Below, piece after piece: positions 1-11,521 of a stretch of 64,000 bases of DNA. The position numbers were made by a program, and so were the translations under genes. Source of the stretch: Dryocola clanedunensis subsp. sulfonylureivorans (GTDB taxonomy: Bacteria > Pseudomonadota > Gammaproteobacteria > Enterobacterales > Enterobacteriaceae). Within the stretch, counting starts at the first letter, position 1, and every line of letters starts with the position of its first letter. The DNA is taken from assembly GCF_016756775.1 (NCBI RefSeq), contig NZ_JAERMU010000005.1, positions 186,001 to 250,000 on the forward strand. Direction: 5' to 3'. The notes beneath the pieces were generated by a model. The model made no database searches. It was not told the origin of the DNA and worked only from the letters and a program-made list of their open reading frames with translations.

Positions 1-1307
<1,307 letters not shown>

Positions 1308-1491
1308 GTATCAGGGTAGAGTCACTTAGCTTTTTCCACCCTCTGCTCCGTCTGGAGGATAGCGCACCGCTTCCTCCAGACATTTCCTGACAGTTCTCCT
1401 TGCCCCTGAGCCTCGCCTTTCTTCTCTTCGCGTTGTAACATGCCAGCAAAATTTGCCTGATAATTCCATTATCTACCTGCACTGGCACGCC

Positions 1492-3258
1492 ATGAATAAA
1501 ACCCGTCAACAAGAACTCAATCGCTGGCTCAAGCAGCAAAGTATTATTTCACGCCGCTGGCTTGGCCTTTCACGTATTTTAGGACTGGTAAGCGGTCTGC
1601 TGATTGTTGCGCAGGCCTGGATACTGGCGCGCCTGCTCGACCATATGATCATGGAAAATATTCCACGTGAGGCTCTGTTACTGCCGTTTATTATGCTCGT
1701 GCTGATTTTTATTTTGCGTGCGTGGCTGGTCTGGTTACGCGAAAAGGTCGGTTTTCACGCAGGGCAGCATATTCGCCATGAGATCCGCCGAAAGGTGCTG
1801 GATCGCCTGCATAAAGCTGGCCCGGCCTGGATACAGGGTAAACCTGTCGGCAGCTGGGCAACGCTGGTTCTCGAACAGATCGAAGATATGCATGATTACT
1901 ACGCTCGCTATCTGCCGCAAATGTCTCTGGCGGTCATGATTCCCGTGCTGATACTCATCGCTATTTTCCCTGTCAACTGGGCTGCTGCTCTGATTTTGCT
2001 CGGCACGGCACCGCTGATCCCGCTCTTTATGGCGATGGTCGGGATGGGCGCTGCTGATGCTAACCGTCGTAACTTCCAGGCGCTGGCCCGGTTGAGTGGG
2101 CACTTCCTCGATCGGCTGCGCGGCATGGAGACACTTCGCCTGTTCAACCGTGGTGCGGCAGAAACAGAAAGCATTCGCCGCGCCTCGCAGGATTTCCGCC
2201 AGCGCACAATGGAAGTGTTGCGCCTCGCCTTTCTTTCCTCCGGCGTACTGGAGTTCTTTGCTTCTTTATCCATTGCGTTAGTCGCAGTCTATTTTGGCTT
2301 CTCCTATCTGGGCGAGCTGAATTTTGGCCATTACGGCGCCGGCGTCACGCTGTTCGCCGGTTTCCTGACGCTTATCCTCGCCCCTGAGTTTTTCCTCCCG
2401 CTACGCGATTTAGGCACGTTTTATCACGCCAAAGCGCAAGCGGTAGGTGCTGCTGACAGCCTGATAACCTTTATGGAATCGCCCCTACAGCGCAAAGAAG
2501 AAGGCACCGTGCAGTTGGCCGGTGGCGTGCCTTACGTCATTGAAGCACGCAACCTGACCCTTCTTTCCGCCGAAGGCCAACCGCTTGCCGGACCGTTGAA
2601 CTTCACGCTGTCTGCCGGGCAGCGCGTTGTGCTGGTCGGACAAAGTGGCGCAGGCAAAAGCTCATTGCTTAATGTTCTCTCTGGCTTCTTGCCCTACGAA
2701 GGAGAACTAAAGGTTAATGGCACCGAACTGGCCCAGCTGGATCCGGTCTGGTGGCGCGAGCAGTTAAGCTGGGTTGGTCAAAATCCACAGCTTCCAGCCG
2801 GTACGCTGCGCGAAAACGTTCTTCTCGCAGCCCCTGACGCTGGGGATATCGCCCTAAACCGCGTGCTGGAAAAGGCGTCCGTCAGTGAGTTTTTACCTCT
2901 GTTACCGCAAGGGATAGATACGCCACTGGGCGATCAGTCTGCCCGGCTGTCGGTAGGCCAGGCACAGCGTGTGGCCGTGGCCCGTGCTCTGCTGGTGCCT
3001 GGCGCATTATTGCTTCTGGATGAACCCGCTGCGAGCCTGGATGCCCACAGTGAGCAACGCGTCATGGAAGCGCTGGGTGAGGCATCCCGCCAGCAAACGA
3101 CAGTGATGGTTACCCACCAGCTTGATTATATAACCGACTGGGACTGCATCTGGGTCATGCGCAACGGCACCATTGTCCAGCAAGGTGATTTTGCTTCGCT
3201 TGCCGCTCAGGACGGTCCGTTTGCCGAATTACTGGCTAACCGCAAGGAGGAGATCTGA
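1492..3258 (+). CDS. cydD: Cysteine/glutathione ABC exporter subunit CydD
   Basis: One half of the heterodimeric CydDC ABC transporter of the inner membrane, which exports cysteine and glutathione to the periplasm and is needed to assemble cytochrome bd. The 588 residues comprise an N-terminal six-helix transmembrane domain (about 20-310) and a C-terminal nucleotide-binding domain with Walker A GQSGAGKS near residue 375, a signature-like LSVGQAQ, and Walker B LLLLDEP. The start MNKTRQ at 1492 gives the same length as E. coli CydD; the in-frame ATG at 1453 would add 13 unsupported residues. The stop overlaps the start of cydC by one base, so the two are translationally coupled. Confidence 0.97.
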   Translation: MNKTRQQELNRWLKQQSIISRRWLGLSRILGLVSGLLIVAQAWILARLLDHMIMENIPREALLLPFIMLVLIFILRAWLVWLREKVGFHAGQHIRHEIRRKVLDRLHKAGPAWIQGKPVGSWATLVLEQIEDMHDYYARYLPQMSLAVMIPVLILIAIFPVNWAAALILLGTAPLIPLFMAMVGMGAADANRRNFQALARLSGHFLDRLRGMETLRLFNRGAAETESIRRASQDFRQRTMEVLRLAFLSSGVLEFFASLSIALVAVYFGFSYLGELNFGHYGAGVTLFAGFLTLILAPEFFLPLRDLGTFYHAKAQAVGAADSLITFMESPLQRKEEGTVQLAGGVPYVIEARNLTLLSAEGQPLAGPLNFTLSAGQRVVLVGQSGAGKSSLLNVLSGFLPYEGELKVNGTELAQLDPVWWREQLSWVGQNPQLPAGTLRENVLLAAPDAGDIALNRVLEKASVSEFLPLLPQGIDTPLGDQSARLSVGQAQRVAVARALLVPGALLLLDEPAASLDAHSEQRVMEALGEASRQQTTVMVTHQLDYITDWDCIWVMRNGTIVQQGDFASLAAQDGPFAELLANRKEEI

Positions 3259-4979
3259 TGCGCGCCCTGCTTCCCTATCTGGCACTTTATCGCCGCCATT
3301 TCTGGCTGCTTTCGCTGGGCGTTGTACTTGCCATCGTGACGCTTCTGGCCAGTATCGGTCTGTTGACGCTTTCCGGCTGGTTCCTGTCCGCCTCTGCCGT
3401 CGTGGGCGTGGTCGGAATTTACAGTTTTAACTATATGCTGCCTGCGGCGGGGGTGCGCGGTGCCGCGATTACCCGTACTGCCGGACGCTACTTCGAGCGG
3501 CTGGTCAGCCACGACGCGACATTCCGCGTGCTGCAGCATCTTCGTGTCTCGACGTTCAGCAAATTGCTTCCCCTCTCCCCTGCCGGGCTTGCCCGTTTTC
3601 GTCAGGGCGAGTTACTCAATCGTCTGGTTGCCGACGTCGATACGCTCGATCATCTCTACCTGCGAGTGATTTCGCCGCTGGTGGGAGCCTTCGTCGTTAT
3701 TATTGTGGTGACGTTTGGCCTGAGCTTTATTGATATACCGCTGGCGCTGACGCTGGGTGCTATTTTGCTGGCAACCCTGGTTGTGCTGCCGCCGCTGTTC
3801 TATTTTGCCGGTAAAAAAGCCGGAGAGGCCCTCACCGTTCAGCGCGGTCAGTACCGCCAGCAGCTGACGGCTTGGTTGCAGGGTCATGCCGAGCTAACCA
3901 TTTTCGGTGCTGCTAAACGCTACCGTGCGCAGCTGGACAGTACAGAATACCAGTGGCAAGCAGCACAGCGCCGTCAGTCCGAGCTAACCGCGCTTTCACA
4001 GGCTGTAATGCTGTTGATTGGTGGCCTGGCGGTGGTTGTCATGCTGTGGATGGCGGCACAGGACGTTGGGGGGAATACGACACCGGGCGCGCTCATCGCA
4101 CTGTTTGTCTTCTGTGCGCTGGCTGCATTTGAAGCCCTTGCCCCTGTGACTGGCGCTTTCCAGCATCTTGGGCAGGTTATCGCTTCGGCCTTACGCGTCA
4201 CGCAAATCACCAGCCAGCAACCTCAGGTCGTTTTCCCAACCGCGGCTTCAGAAAAACTGACTCAGGTATCGCTGACTATGGATAAGGTGAGCTTTAGCTA
4301 TCCAGACCAGCAGCAGACGGCATTAAAAGAGATTTCGTTGTCGATTCCTGCAGGCCAGCACATTGCCATTCTTGGACGTACGGGCTGCGGAAAATCCACT
4401 TTATTGCAGTTATTAACCCGAGCCTGGGATCCTCAGCAAGGGGCAGTCTGTCTAAACGGTACACCATTAAGTGAGCTTGACGAGACTACCCTGCGCGCCG
4501 CGACCAGCGTTGTGCCACAGCGTGTTCATCTGTTCAGCGCAACATTACGTGACAACCTGCTGCTGGCTGCACCTCAGGCAACGGACGTCGAGCTCAGCAC
4601 GATGCTTGAGCGCGTAGGGCTAGAGAAACTTTTGATTGATGCCGGGCTGAATAACTGGCTGGGTGAAGGGGGCCGGCAGCTTTCCGGGGGGGAGCTTCGT
4701 CGCCTCGCCATCGCTCGTGCATTGCTGCACGATGCCCCACTGATGCTGCTTGATGAACCAACCGAAGGGCTGGATGCCGAAACAGAACGTCAGATCCTTG
4801 ATCTACTTGCAGAAGTCACCGCCGGAAAAACGGTGCTGATGGTCACCCACCGTCTACGCGGACTCGCCCGTTTTGGCAGCATAATAGTGATGGACAACAG
4901 CCAGATTATTGAGCAAGGTACTCACGCAGAGCTGATGGCGACAAGGGGCCGCTATTACCAGTTTCATCAACGTTTGTAA
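3258..4979 (+). CDS. cydC: Cysteine/glutathione ABC exporter subunit CydC
   Basis: Second half of the CydDC exporter. The 573-residue product has the same length as the E. coli protein and the same architecture as CydD: a transmembrane domain over about the first 310 residues, then an ATPase domain with Walker A GRTGCGKS (near residue 370), signature LSGGELRR and Walker B LMLLDEP. Unlike CydD it carries a canonical LSGG signature, so the two ATP sites are likely unequal, as in many heterodimeric exporters. The ATG overlaps the cydD TGA, and aat follows 53 bases downstream in the same direction. Confidence 0.97.
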   Translation: MRALLPYLALYRRHFWLLSLGVVLAIVTLLASIGLLTLSGWFLSASAVVGVVGIYSFNYMLPAAGVRGAAITRTAGRYFERLVSHDATFRVLQHLRVSTFSKLLPLSPAGLARFRQGELLNRLVADVDTLDHLYLRVISPLVGAFVVIIVVTFGLSFIDIPLALTLGAILLATLVVLPPLFYFAGKKAGEALTVQRGQYRQQLTAWLQGHAELTIFGAAKRYRAQLDSTEYQWQAAQRRQSELTALSQAVMLLIGGLAVVVMLWMAAQDVGGNTTPGALIALFVFCALAAFEALAPVTGAFQHLGQVIASALRVTQITSQQPQVVFPTAASEKLTQVSLTMDKVSFSYPDQQQTALKEISLSIPAGQHIAILGRTGCGKSTLLQLLTRAWDPQQGAVCLNGTPLSELDETTLRAATSVVPQRVHLFSATLRDNLLLAAPQATDVELSTMLERVGLEKLLIDAGLNNWLGEGGRQLSGGELRRLAIARALLHDAPLMLLDEPTEGLDAETERQILDLLAEVTAGKTVLMVTHRLRGLARFGSIIVMDNSQIIEQGTHAELMATRGRYYQFHQRL

Positions 4980-5032
4980 CGTGGGTGAGTAGGCTATTAT
5001 CAATCAATATTCTCGTGCGGAGTTAGGACGTC

Positions 5033-5731
5033 ATGCGCCTGATACAGCTTTCCCGTGACTCTATCGCCTTCCCTTCCCCGGAAGGCGCGTTGCGTGAACC
5101 GAATGGATTACTGGCGTTAGGAGGCGATCTTAGCCCGGCCAGGCTGCTGATGGCGTATCAGCGAGGCATCTTCCCCTGGTTTTCACCAGGCGACCCCATC
5201 CTCTGGTGGTCGCCGGATCCGCGGGCAGTGCTTTACCCGGAGCAATTTCACCTTAGCCGCAGCATGAAGCGCTTTCATAGCCGCTCTCCTTATCGGGTCA
5301 CGCTTAATCATGCTTTTCAGGATGTGATTGCCGGTTGTGCTCAGGAGCGAGACGAAGGCACCTGGATTACGCCAGATATCATTGATGCCTATCAGCGACT
5401 GCACGAGCTGGGCTACGCGCACTCGATCGAAGTCTGGGAAGACCAATCGCTGGTTGGCGGAATGTACGGTGTTATTCAGGGCGCGCTGTTCTGCGGTGAG
5501 TCGATGTTCAGCCGTCGGGTCAACGCCTCAAAAACCGCTCTGCTGATGTTTTGTCGGCATTTTGCTCACCACGGCGGCAGGCTTATTGACTGCCAGGTGC
5601 TGAACAGCCATACCGCATCCCTCGGGGCTAAAGAGATCCCCCGCCGCGATTATCTCCGCCATCTGGCTGATTTTCGCACGGAGAATTTAATTTCGCACTG
5701 TTGGGTGCCACAAACGCTGTCGTATTCATAA
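5033..5731 (+). CDS. aat: Leucyl/phenylalanyl-tRNA-protein transferase
   Basis: Transfers Leu or Phe from aminoacyl-tRNA to the N-terminus of proteins beginning with Lys or Arg, creating N-degrons for ClpS-ClpAP. The 232 residues agree with the 234-residue E. coli enzyme. The conserved [10 protein letters not shown] stretch near residue 62 and the GNAT-like C-terminal half with [18 protein letters not shown] are present. It is last in the trxB-cydDC-aat run. Two later genes in this window, clpS and clpA, encode the adaptor and unfoldase that act on its products, so the whole N-degron branch is encoded within 4 kb. Confidence 0.97.
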   Translation: MRLIQLSRDSIAFPSPEGALREPNGLLALGGDLSPARLLMAYQRGIFPWFSPGDPILWWSPDPRAVLYPEQFHLSRSMKRFHSRSPYRVTLNHAFQDVIAGCAQERDEGTWITPDIIDAYQRLHELGYAHSIEVWEDQSLVGGMYGVIQGALFCGESMFSRRVNASKTALLMFCRHFAHHGGRLIDCQVLNSHTASLGAKEIPRRDYLRHLADFRTENLISHCWVPQTLSYS

Positions 5732-5756
5732 TGTTTACGGCACATTTTTGTTGAGG

Positions 5757-5766
5757 GTGTTATAAT
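5757..5766 (+). promoter_or_regulatory. Candidate extended -10 promoter of infA
   Basis: The sequence TGTTATAAT is an extended -10 element (TG-N-TATAAT) with no good -35 match at the normal spacing, which suits an extended -10 promoter. It lies about 250 bases upstream of infA, leaving a long leader. E. coli infA is known to use more than one promoter. Judged by motif only. Confidence 0.5.
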
Positions 5767-6015
5767 TAGCCGCGCAGAGTGAACTCTGCCCATTACCCCG
5801 CCGCCGTATGGGAACTGCAATTAAAGGGAACGCCCCTCGTTTATCTCTTCGCACCCCTTGTCGTTAGCGCATTCAATGCAGCTTTCGCGTGGTTTATGGG
5901 TAATGTGCAAAATGCACTTTGCTGGTGAATTCACCAACAATTCTTTACATGATAAGCGAACTTCGGCATTATCTTGCCGGTTCAAAACATTGGTAGTGAT
6001 ACCCCCGAGGATTAG

Positions 6016-6234
<219 letters not shown>

Positions 6235-6282
6235 GAGTTTTTTGCTGTCGTAGCCGGGCGCTGCGACTGAGCAGTCGCTAAT

Positions 6283-6312
6283 AAAAAGGCCGCATTGATA
6301 TGCGGCCTTTTT
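6283..6312. terminator. Bidirectional terminator between infA and clpA
   Basis: A 13-base arm AAAAAGGCCGCAT (6283-6295) pairs perfectly with ATGCGGCCTTTTT (6300-6312), with T runs on both strands. It ends the convergent infA and clpA transcripts. A smaller inverted repeat GCGACT/AGTCGC lies at 6263-6278. In E. coli the tRNA gene serW sits in this interval; here only 92 bases separate the two stop codons and no tRNA fits. Confidence 0.9.
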
Positions 6313-6326
6313 TTGTGCCAGAACAG

Positions 6327-8594
6327 TTAGTGTGCCGCTTCCGGCTTGCGCTTCTGGGCGCTGACAAAGTTATAGGTCAGCTGGTCTTTATCCAGCGCGA
6401 CGGTCACCTGTCCCCCATCCACCAGCGATCCAAACAGCAGTTCGTTGGCGAGCGGCTTTTTCAGGTTGTCCTGGATGACACGCGTCATTGGGCGAGCGCC
6501 CATCGCACGGTCATAGCCTTTCTCTGCCAGCCATTCGCGCGCTTCCTGACTGACTTCCAGCGATACGCCTTTCTGATCCAACTGGACCTGCAACTCGACG
6601 ATAAACTTGTCGACCACCTGATGAATCACCTCCGTAGAGAGATGGTTGAACCAGATGATGTTGTCCAGGCGGTTGCGGAATTCCGGGGTAAAGATCTTTT
6701 TGATCTCTTCCATGGCGTCGGTGCTGTTGTCCTGACGGATCAGGCCAATAGACTTACGCTCGGTTTCACGCACGCCGGCGTTAGTGGTCATCACCAGCAC
6801 CACGTTGCGGAAATCCGCTTTGCGGCCGTTGTTATCGGTCAGCGTCCCGTTGTCCATGACCTGCAGCAGCAGGTTAAAGACGTCCGGGTGGGCTTTCTCA
6901 ATTTCATCCAGCAGCAGCACCGCGTGAGGATGTTTAATGACCGCGTCCGTCAGCAATCCACCCTGATCAAAACCTACGTAGCCCGGAGGCGCGCCAATCA
7001 GACGGCTGACGGTATGGCGTTCCATGTACTCGGACATATCGAAACGCAGCAGCTCAATGCCCATCGACTTAGCCAGCTGAACGGTCACTTCAGTTTTACC
7101 TACGCCCGTAGGGCCAGCAAACAGGAAAGAACCTACCGGTTTATGATCCTGACCCAGACCTGCACGGCTCATCTTGATGGCTTCGGTTAATGCCTCAATG
7201 GCTTTGTCCTGACCAAAGACCAGCATTTTCAGGCGGTCACCCAGACTTTTCAGCGTATCGCGGTCGCTTGCCGAGACGCTTTTTTCCGGGATACGCGCAA
7301 TGCGAGCAACCACGGTTTCAATATCCGCCACGTTAACGGTTTTCTTACGCTTGCTTACCGGCATCAGACGGCTACGGGCGCCGGCCTCATCGATAACGTC
7401 AATCGCTTTGTCCGGCAGGTGACGGTCGTTGATGTACTTCACCGCCAGCTCCACCGCCGCACGAATCGCCTTCGCGGTGTAACGGACGTCGTGGTGCGCT
7501 TCATATTTGGTTTTCAGGCCATTGATGATCTGCACGGTCTCTTCGACGCTTGGCTCAGTGATATCAATCTTCTGGAAGCGACGTGCCAGCGCACGGTCTT
7601 TTTCGAAGATATTGCTGAACTCCTGATAGGTCGTTGAGCCGATAACACGGATCTTACCGCCGGACAGCAGAGGTTTGATCAGATTCGCCGCGTCAACCTG
7701 GCCGCCAGAGGCTGCACCAGCACCGATGATTGTGTGGATCTCATCGATGAACAGAATGCTGTTCTGATCCTGCTCCAGCTGTTTGAGCAGCGCTTTAAAG
7801 CGTTTCTCAAAATCACCGCGATATTTCGTCCCGGCGAGCAGCGAGCCAATATCCAGCGAATAGATGGTGCAGTCTGCCATCACTTCCGGCACGTCGCCCT
7901 GCACGATACGCCACGCGAGGCCTTCCGCAATGGCAGTTTTACCCACACCGGACTCTCCCACCAGCAGCGGGTTGTTCTTACGACGACGGCACAGCACCTG
8001 AATGGCTCGCTCAAGCTCTTTGTCGCGGCCAATCAGCGGATCGATACCGCCCACGCGCGCAAGCTGGTTGAGATTGGTGGTGAAGTTTTCCATACGTTCC
8101 TCCCCGCCTGCTTGCTCTTCGTTGACCGGATTTTCGGCACCCGGCGCCTGATTTGGCTCGTCTTTACGCGTGCCGTGGGAGATAAAGTTCACCACATCAA
8201 GGCGGCTCACTTCGTGTTTGCGTAGCAGATAAGCCGCCTGAGATTCCTGCTCGCTGAAGATGGCGACCAGCACGTTGGCCCCCGTCACTTCACTGCGGCC
8301 AGAGGACTGGACGTGGAATACCGCACGCTGCAGAACACGCTGGAAGCTGAGCGTAGGCTGTGTATCACGCTCTTCTTCACTGGCCGGCAGCACCGGTGTG
8401 GTTTGTTCGATGAAGGCTTCGAGTTCCTGACGCAGCGCCACCAGATCCACAGTGCACGCTTCCAGCGCTTCCCGGGCCGATGGGTTACTGAGCAAAGCCA
8501 GTAACAGATGCTCGACGGTCATAAACTCATGTCGGTGCTCGCGCGCTCTGGCGAAAGCCATGTTTAAACTGAGTTCCAGTTCTTGATTGAGCAT
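6327..8594 (-). CDS. clpA: ATP-dependent Clp protease ATP-binding subunit ClpA
   Basis: AAA+ unfoldase that feeds substrates to ClpP, including N-degron proteins delivered by ClpS. The 755 residues contain the N-terminal Clp_N repeat domain (1-140, ClpS docking), a short acidic linker, D1 with Walker A GESGVGKT at 213-220, and D2 with GPTGVGKT near residue 490. The start at 8594 (MLNQELEL) has a GGAGG site 7 bases upstream; an in-frame start at 8609 lacks support. The linker around residues 146-165 differs from E. coli and accounts for the three-residue length difference. It lies 28 bases after clpS. Confidence 0.98.
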   Translation of the reverse strand: MLNQELELSLNMAFARAREHRHEFMTVEHLLLALLSNPSAREALEACTVDLVALRQELEAFIEQTTPVLPASEEERDTQPTLSFQRVLQRAVFHVQSSGRSEVTGANVLVAIFSEQESQAAYLLRKHEVSRLDVVNFISHGTRKDEPNQAPGAENPVNEEQAGGEERMENFTTNLNQLARVGGIDPLIGRDKELERAIQVLCRRRKNNPLLVGESGVGKTAIAEGLAWRIVQGDVPEVMADCTIYSLDIGSLLAGTKYRGDFEKRFKALLKQLEQDQNSILFIDEIHTIIGAGAASGGQVDAANLIKPLLSGGKIRVIGSTTYQEFSNIFEKDRALARRFQKIDITEPSVEETVQIINGLKTKYEAHHDVRYTAKAIRAAVELAVKYINDRHLPDKAIDVIDEAGARSRLMPVSKRKKTVNVADIETVVARIARIPEKSVSASDRDTLKSLGDRLKMLVFGQDKAIEALTEAIKMSRAGLGQDHKPVGSFLFAGPTGVGKTEVTVQLAKSMGIELLRFDMSEYMERHTVSRLIGAPPGYVGFDQGGLLTDAVIKHPHAVLLLDEIEKAHPDVFNLLLQVMDNGTLTDNNGRKADFRNVVLVMTTNAGVRETERKSIGLIRQDNSTDAMEEIKKIFTPEFRNRLDNIIWFNHLSTEVIHQVVDKFIVELQVQLDQKGVSLEVSQEAREWLAEKGYDRAMGARPMTRVIQDNLKKPLANELLFGSLVDGGQVTVALDKDQLTYNFVSAQKRKPEAAH

Positions 8595-8622
8595 AGGCAC
8601 CTCCCCCAAATTGTTGCCTTCG

Positions 8623-8943
8623 TCAGGCTTGTTCTAGCGTACACAGCAGCGGATGCTCGTTCTCCCTGGCATACTGGTTCACCAGTGCTACTTTGGTTTC
8701 CGCCACCTCGGCAGTAAATACCCCGCAAATGGCCTTACCGTGATAGTGAACCGTGAGCATCAGTTGTGTGGCTCGCTCTACATCATAAGAAAAGAACTTT
8801 TGCAGCACGTCAATAACAAATTCCATCGGCGTGTAGTCATCGTTCATTAACATCACTTTATACATAGAGGGTGGTTTTAACGCTTCGCGCTGTTTATCAC
8901 CCACTAATTGGTCAAAGTCTAACCAGTCGTTCGTCTTACCCAT
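8623..8943 (-). CDS. clpS: ClpA adaptor ClpS
   Basis: Adaptor that recognises N-terminal Leu, Phe, Tyr and Trp and hands the protein to ClpAP. The 106 residues match the family exactly and include the substrate-binding [10 protein letters not shown] segment (about 34-43) and the hydrophobic-pocket region around residues 60-70. It is the first gene of the clpS-clpA unit and diverges from cspD across a 324-base gap. Confidence 0.98.
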   Translation of the reverse strand: MGKTNDWLDFDQLVGDKQREALKPPSMYKVMLMNDDYTPMEFVIDVLQKFFSYDVERATQLMLTVHYHGKAICGVFTAEVAETKVALVNQYARENEHPLLCTLEQA

Positions 8944-9267
8944 TGCGCATCGTCATCATATTTAATCGTCCGGCCTTCACCAGAACGAGGCCCTTAAGTT
9001 GAGTGTAATACGCTTTTGGCTACTGCAACCAATTGTGTTGCAAAGTGATGGCCTGAACACTTAGCGAGCCAGCTCACATTATTAGCAATAGCGTTAACTG
9101 CTTCAAATTTCTGACTCATTGTCCCCCTTTCTCCCCGGTTGAACGCTTGACGCAGTGATTAAATTATCTACATTGTACAAGCGTGAGTTGGCGAGGTTTT
9201 GAACAGCCCGCCCTTACCCACCGGTTCATTCCATCTCACTTATAAGATTTTCGAAGGATGTCGAAGC
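8944..9267. other. clpS-cspD divergent intergenic region
   Basis: A 324-base region between two divergent genes with no open frame worth calling. It must hold the clpS-clpA promoter (reading left) and the cspD promoter (reading right). A sigma-70-like candidate for cspD is listed separately. The AAGGATG ribosome-binding region of cspD sits at 9254-9260. Confidence 0.6.
9147..9174 (+). promoter_or_regulatory. Candidate cspD promoter
   Basis: TTGACG at 9147-9152 and TACATT at 9169-9174 are separated by 16 bases and would start transcription about 85 bases before the cspD ATG. Based on motif only. In E. coli cspD is induced in stationary phase and not by cold, so other control elements are likely in the leader. 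Confidence 0.5.
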
Positions 9268-9492
9268 ATGGAAACGGGTACAGTTAAATGGTTCAATAAC
9301 GCCAAAGGGTTCGGCTTCATCTGCCCCGAAGGCGGCGGCGAAGATATCTTCGCACATTACTCCACCATTCAGATGGATGGGTACAGAACGTTAAAAGCCG
9401 GGCAAGTTGTCAGGTTTGATGTACATCAGGGGCCTAAAGGTAATCATGCCAGTCTGATCCTTCCACTCGAAGTGGAAGCGGCGGTCGCCTAG
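9268..9492 (+). CDS. cspD: Cold-shock-like protein CspD
   Basis: Single cold-shock domain protein of 74 residues. In E. coli CspD binds single-stranded DNA, blocks replication when overproduced and is made in stationary phase. The RNP1 motif KGFGFI and RNP2 DIFAHY are present, and the C-terminal tail PLEVEAAVA is typical of CspD rather than CspA. The start METGTVKW at 9268 is favoured by AAGGATG 8 bases upstream; the longer frame from 9199 would add 23 atypical residues. It converges on macB with a strong shared terminator. Confidence 0.96.
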   Translation: METGTVKWFNNAKGFGFICPEGGGEDIFAHYSTIQMDGYRTLKAGQVVRFDVHQGPKGNHASLILPLEVEAAVA

Positions 9493-9524
9493 CCCCGTTG
9501 ATTTATTGTGTACATCCTCAGCTC

Positions 9525-9553
9525 AAAATGCCAGCCCTGACGGCTGGCATTTT
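9525..9553. terminator. Bidirectional terminator between cspD and macB
   Basis: AAAATGCCAGCC (9525-9536) pairs with GGCTGGCATTTT (9542-9553) around a five-base loop, with T-rich ends on both strands. It serves the convergent cspD and macAB transcripts. Confidence 0.9.
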
Positions 9554-9574
9554 TATTGTCAGCAAAATACCAGG

Positions 9575-11521
9575 CTATTCCCTCGCCAGCGCGTCAATCG
9601 GGTTCAGCCTTGCAGCGTTACGCGCGGGCAGCCAGCCGAACAGCACGCCAGTCGCGGTCGAGCAGGCAAACGCGGTGAGCAGCGCCATCGGCGAGAAGCC
9701 AATCTGCCAGCCGGGCAAAAACAGCCCCAGCGTAAAGGCAATCAGCAGCGACAGCGAGATGCCTAGCGCCCCTCCCACCAGGCAAACCAGCACGGCTTCG
9801 ATTAAAAACTGCTGTAAAACGTCGCTTGCCCTGGCCCCTACCGCCATGCGGATCCCAATCTCTTTGGTACGCTCGGTCACCGACACCAGCATGATATTCA
9901 TCACTCCGATACCGCCCACCAGCAGAGAAATCACCGCCACCAGCGTCAGGAACAGCTGTAAAGTACGTGTGGTCTTTTCCGCCGTTTTCAACAGGCCGTC
10001 CATGTTGTAGGTGAAAAAATCTTTCTTACCGTGGCGCAGCTCGAGCATGCGGTTAAGCTGCTGCTCCGCTTCATGGCTGTCATAGCCATCCTTCACGCGC
10101 ACCGTGATGGTGTTGAGCCAGCTCTGCCCCATGACGCGTCCAGCCATCGTGTCGTAGGGAAGCCAGACGCGCAGCACTTTGCTGCTGCCAAACATCGACT
10201 GCTTCTCTTCCGCCACGCCTATCACCGTCGCAGGCATGTTCCCCACCAGAATCACTTCGCCCACCACGTTGGCTTTGTCAGGAAATAGCTGCCGCTTGCT
10301 GTTGCTGTCCAGCACCACGACCTGTGCACGCCCGGCAAGCTGTTCGTTGTTAAAGGTGGTGCCCTGACTCATCGTCATGCCGTACACATCAAAGTACTGA
10401 CCGTTGACGCCGTTGACGCTTGCAGCCGCATCCACGTTCCCGTAGCGCAACCGCAGATTGCTGGAGATGGAGGGCGTTGCCGAGGTCACCCAGGGCTGCT
10501 GTTCAATCGCCGCCAGATCGGCAGCTTTTAACGCCTGCTGATACTGCGGATCGTCATCGCCAAAGTCTTTGCCTGGATAAACATCAATGGTGTTAGTGCC
10601 TATGGAGCGAATATCTGCCAACACCAGCTGTTTAGCCGCGTCGCCAACAATCACAATCGACACCACCGAAGCGATACCGATAATGATCCCCAGCATGGTC
10701 AACAAGGTGCGCATTTTGTTCGCCGCCAGCGCAAGCCAGGCCATAGCGAAGGCCTCGCGAAAACTGTTCAGGGTCTGCGTGAACCCGGATGTTACCGGAC
10801 GCGCAGCCGCCTCTTTTTTCGTTTTAATTTCAGGGGATGCGGACGGCGGATTACTGATAATTTCTCCGTCGTGGATCTCAATGACGCGCTGTGCCTGGGC
10901 GGCCACCGTCGGGTCGTGCGTAACGATGATCACCGTGTGTCCCTGCTGGCACAGCTGTTTGAGCGTGGCCATGACCTCTTCGCCGGAATGGCTGTCTAAC
11001 GCCCCGGTCGGCTCATCGGCAAGAATAACCTGGCCACCGTTCATCAGAGCGCGGGCGATACTCACGCGCTGCTGCTGACCGCCTGAAAGTTGCGAAGGGA
11101 GATAATCCACCCGCTCCGCCAGCCCCAGACGCATCAGCAAAGCGCGTGCCCGCTGCTGACGATAGACACGAGCGGTGCCGGCATAGACGGCTGGCACCTC
11201 TACGTTTTGCGTCGCGTTAAGGTGCGAAAGCAGGTGATAGCGCTGAAAGATAAAGCCAAAATGCTCACGCCGCAGAGTCGCCAGTTCGTCGCTGTTTAGC
11301 GCCGAGACGTCAACGCCCGCCACGCTATAGCTCCCGCTTGAAGGTTTATCCAGGCAGCCGAGAATGTTCATCAGGGTGGACTTACCCGAGCCGGAGGCAC
11401 CGACAATCGCCACCATTTCACCCGCTTCAATCGTGATGCTGGCGCCCTTGAGCACTTCAACCTGCTCGTCCCCTGAGGGATAGCTTCGGCGAATGTCCTT
11501 TAGCTCAAGCAGCGCCGTCAT
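9575..11521 (-). CDS. macB: Macrolide export ATP-binding/permease protein MacB
   Basis: Inner-membrane ABC subunit of the MacAB-TolC tripartite pump, which exports macrolides and heat-stable enterotoxin. The 648 residues have the same length as E. coli MacB. The N-terminal ATPase domain has Walker [10 protein letters not shown] (about 41-49) and signature [10 protein letters not shown] linker leads to the first membrane helix (about 275-295), a large periplasmic domain, and three C-terminal helices. It overlaps macA by four bases (ATGA), so the two are translationally coupled. Confidence 0.97.
   Translation of the reverse strand: MTALLELKDIRRSYPSGDEQVEVLKGASITIEAGEMVAIVGASGSGKSTLMNILGCLDKPSSGSYSVAGVDVSALNSDELATLRREHFGFIFQRYHLLSHLNATQNVEVPAVYAGTARVYRQQRARALLMRLGLAERVDYLPSQLSGGQQQRVSIARALMNGGQVILADEPTGALDSHSGEEVMATLKQLCQQGHTVIIVTHDPTVAAQAQRVIEIHDGEIISNPPSASPEIKTKKEAAARPVTSGFTQTLNSFREAFAMAWLALAANKMRTLLTMLGIIIGIASVVSIVIVGDAAKQLVLADIRSIGTNTIDVYPGKDFGDDDPQYQQALKAADLAAIEQQPWVTSATPSISSNLRLRYGNVDAAASVNGVNGQYFDVYGMTMSQGTTFNNEQLAGRAQVVVLDSNSKRQLFPDKANVVGEVILVGNMPATVIGVAEEKQSMFGSSKVLRVWLPYDTMAGRVMGQSWLNTITVRVKDGYDSHEAEQQLNRMLELRHGKKDFFTYNMDGLLKTAEKTTRTLQLFLTLVAVISLLVGGIGVMNIMLVSVTERTKEIGIRMAVGARASDVLQQFLIEAVLVCLVGGALGISLSLLIAFTLGLFLPGWQIGFSPMALLTAFACSTATGVLFGWLPARNAARLNPIDALARE

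Noticed and set aside
1453-1491. Upstream start for CydD at 1453
   Set aside because: It would add 13 residues absent from the family; the ATG at 1492 gives the family length of 588.
6300-7190. A 296-residue plus-strand frame opposite clpA
   Set aside because: Shadow of a highly conserved gene with strong codon bias; not a gene.
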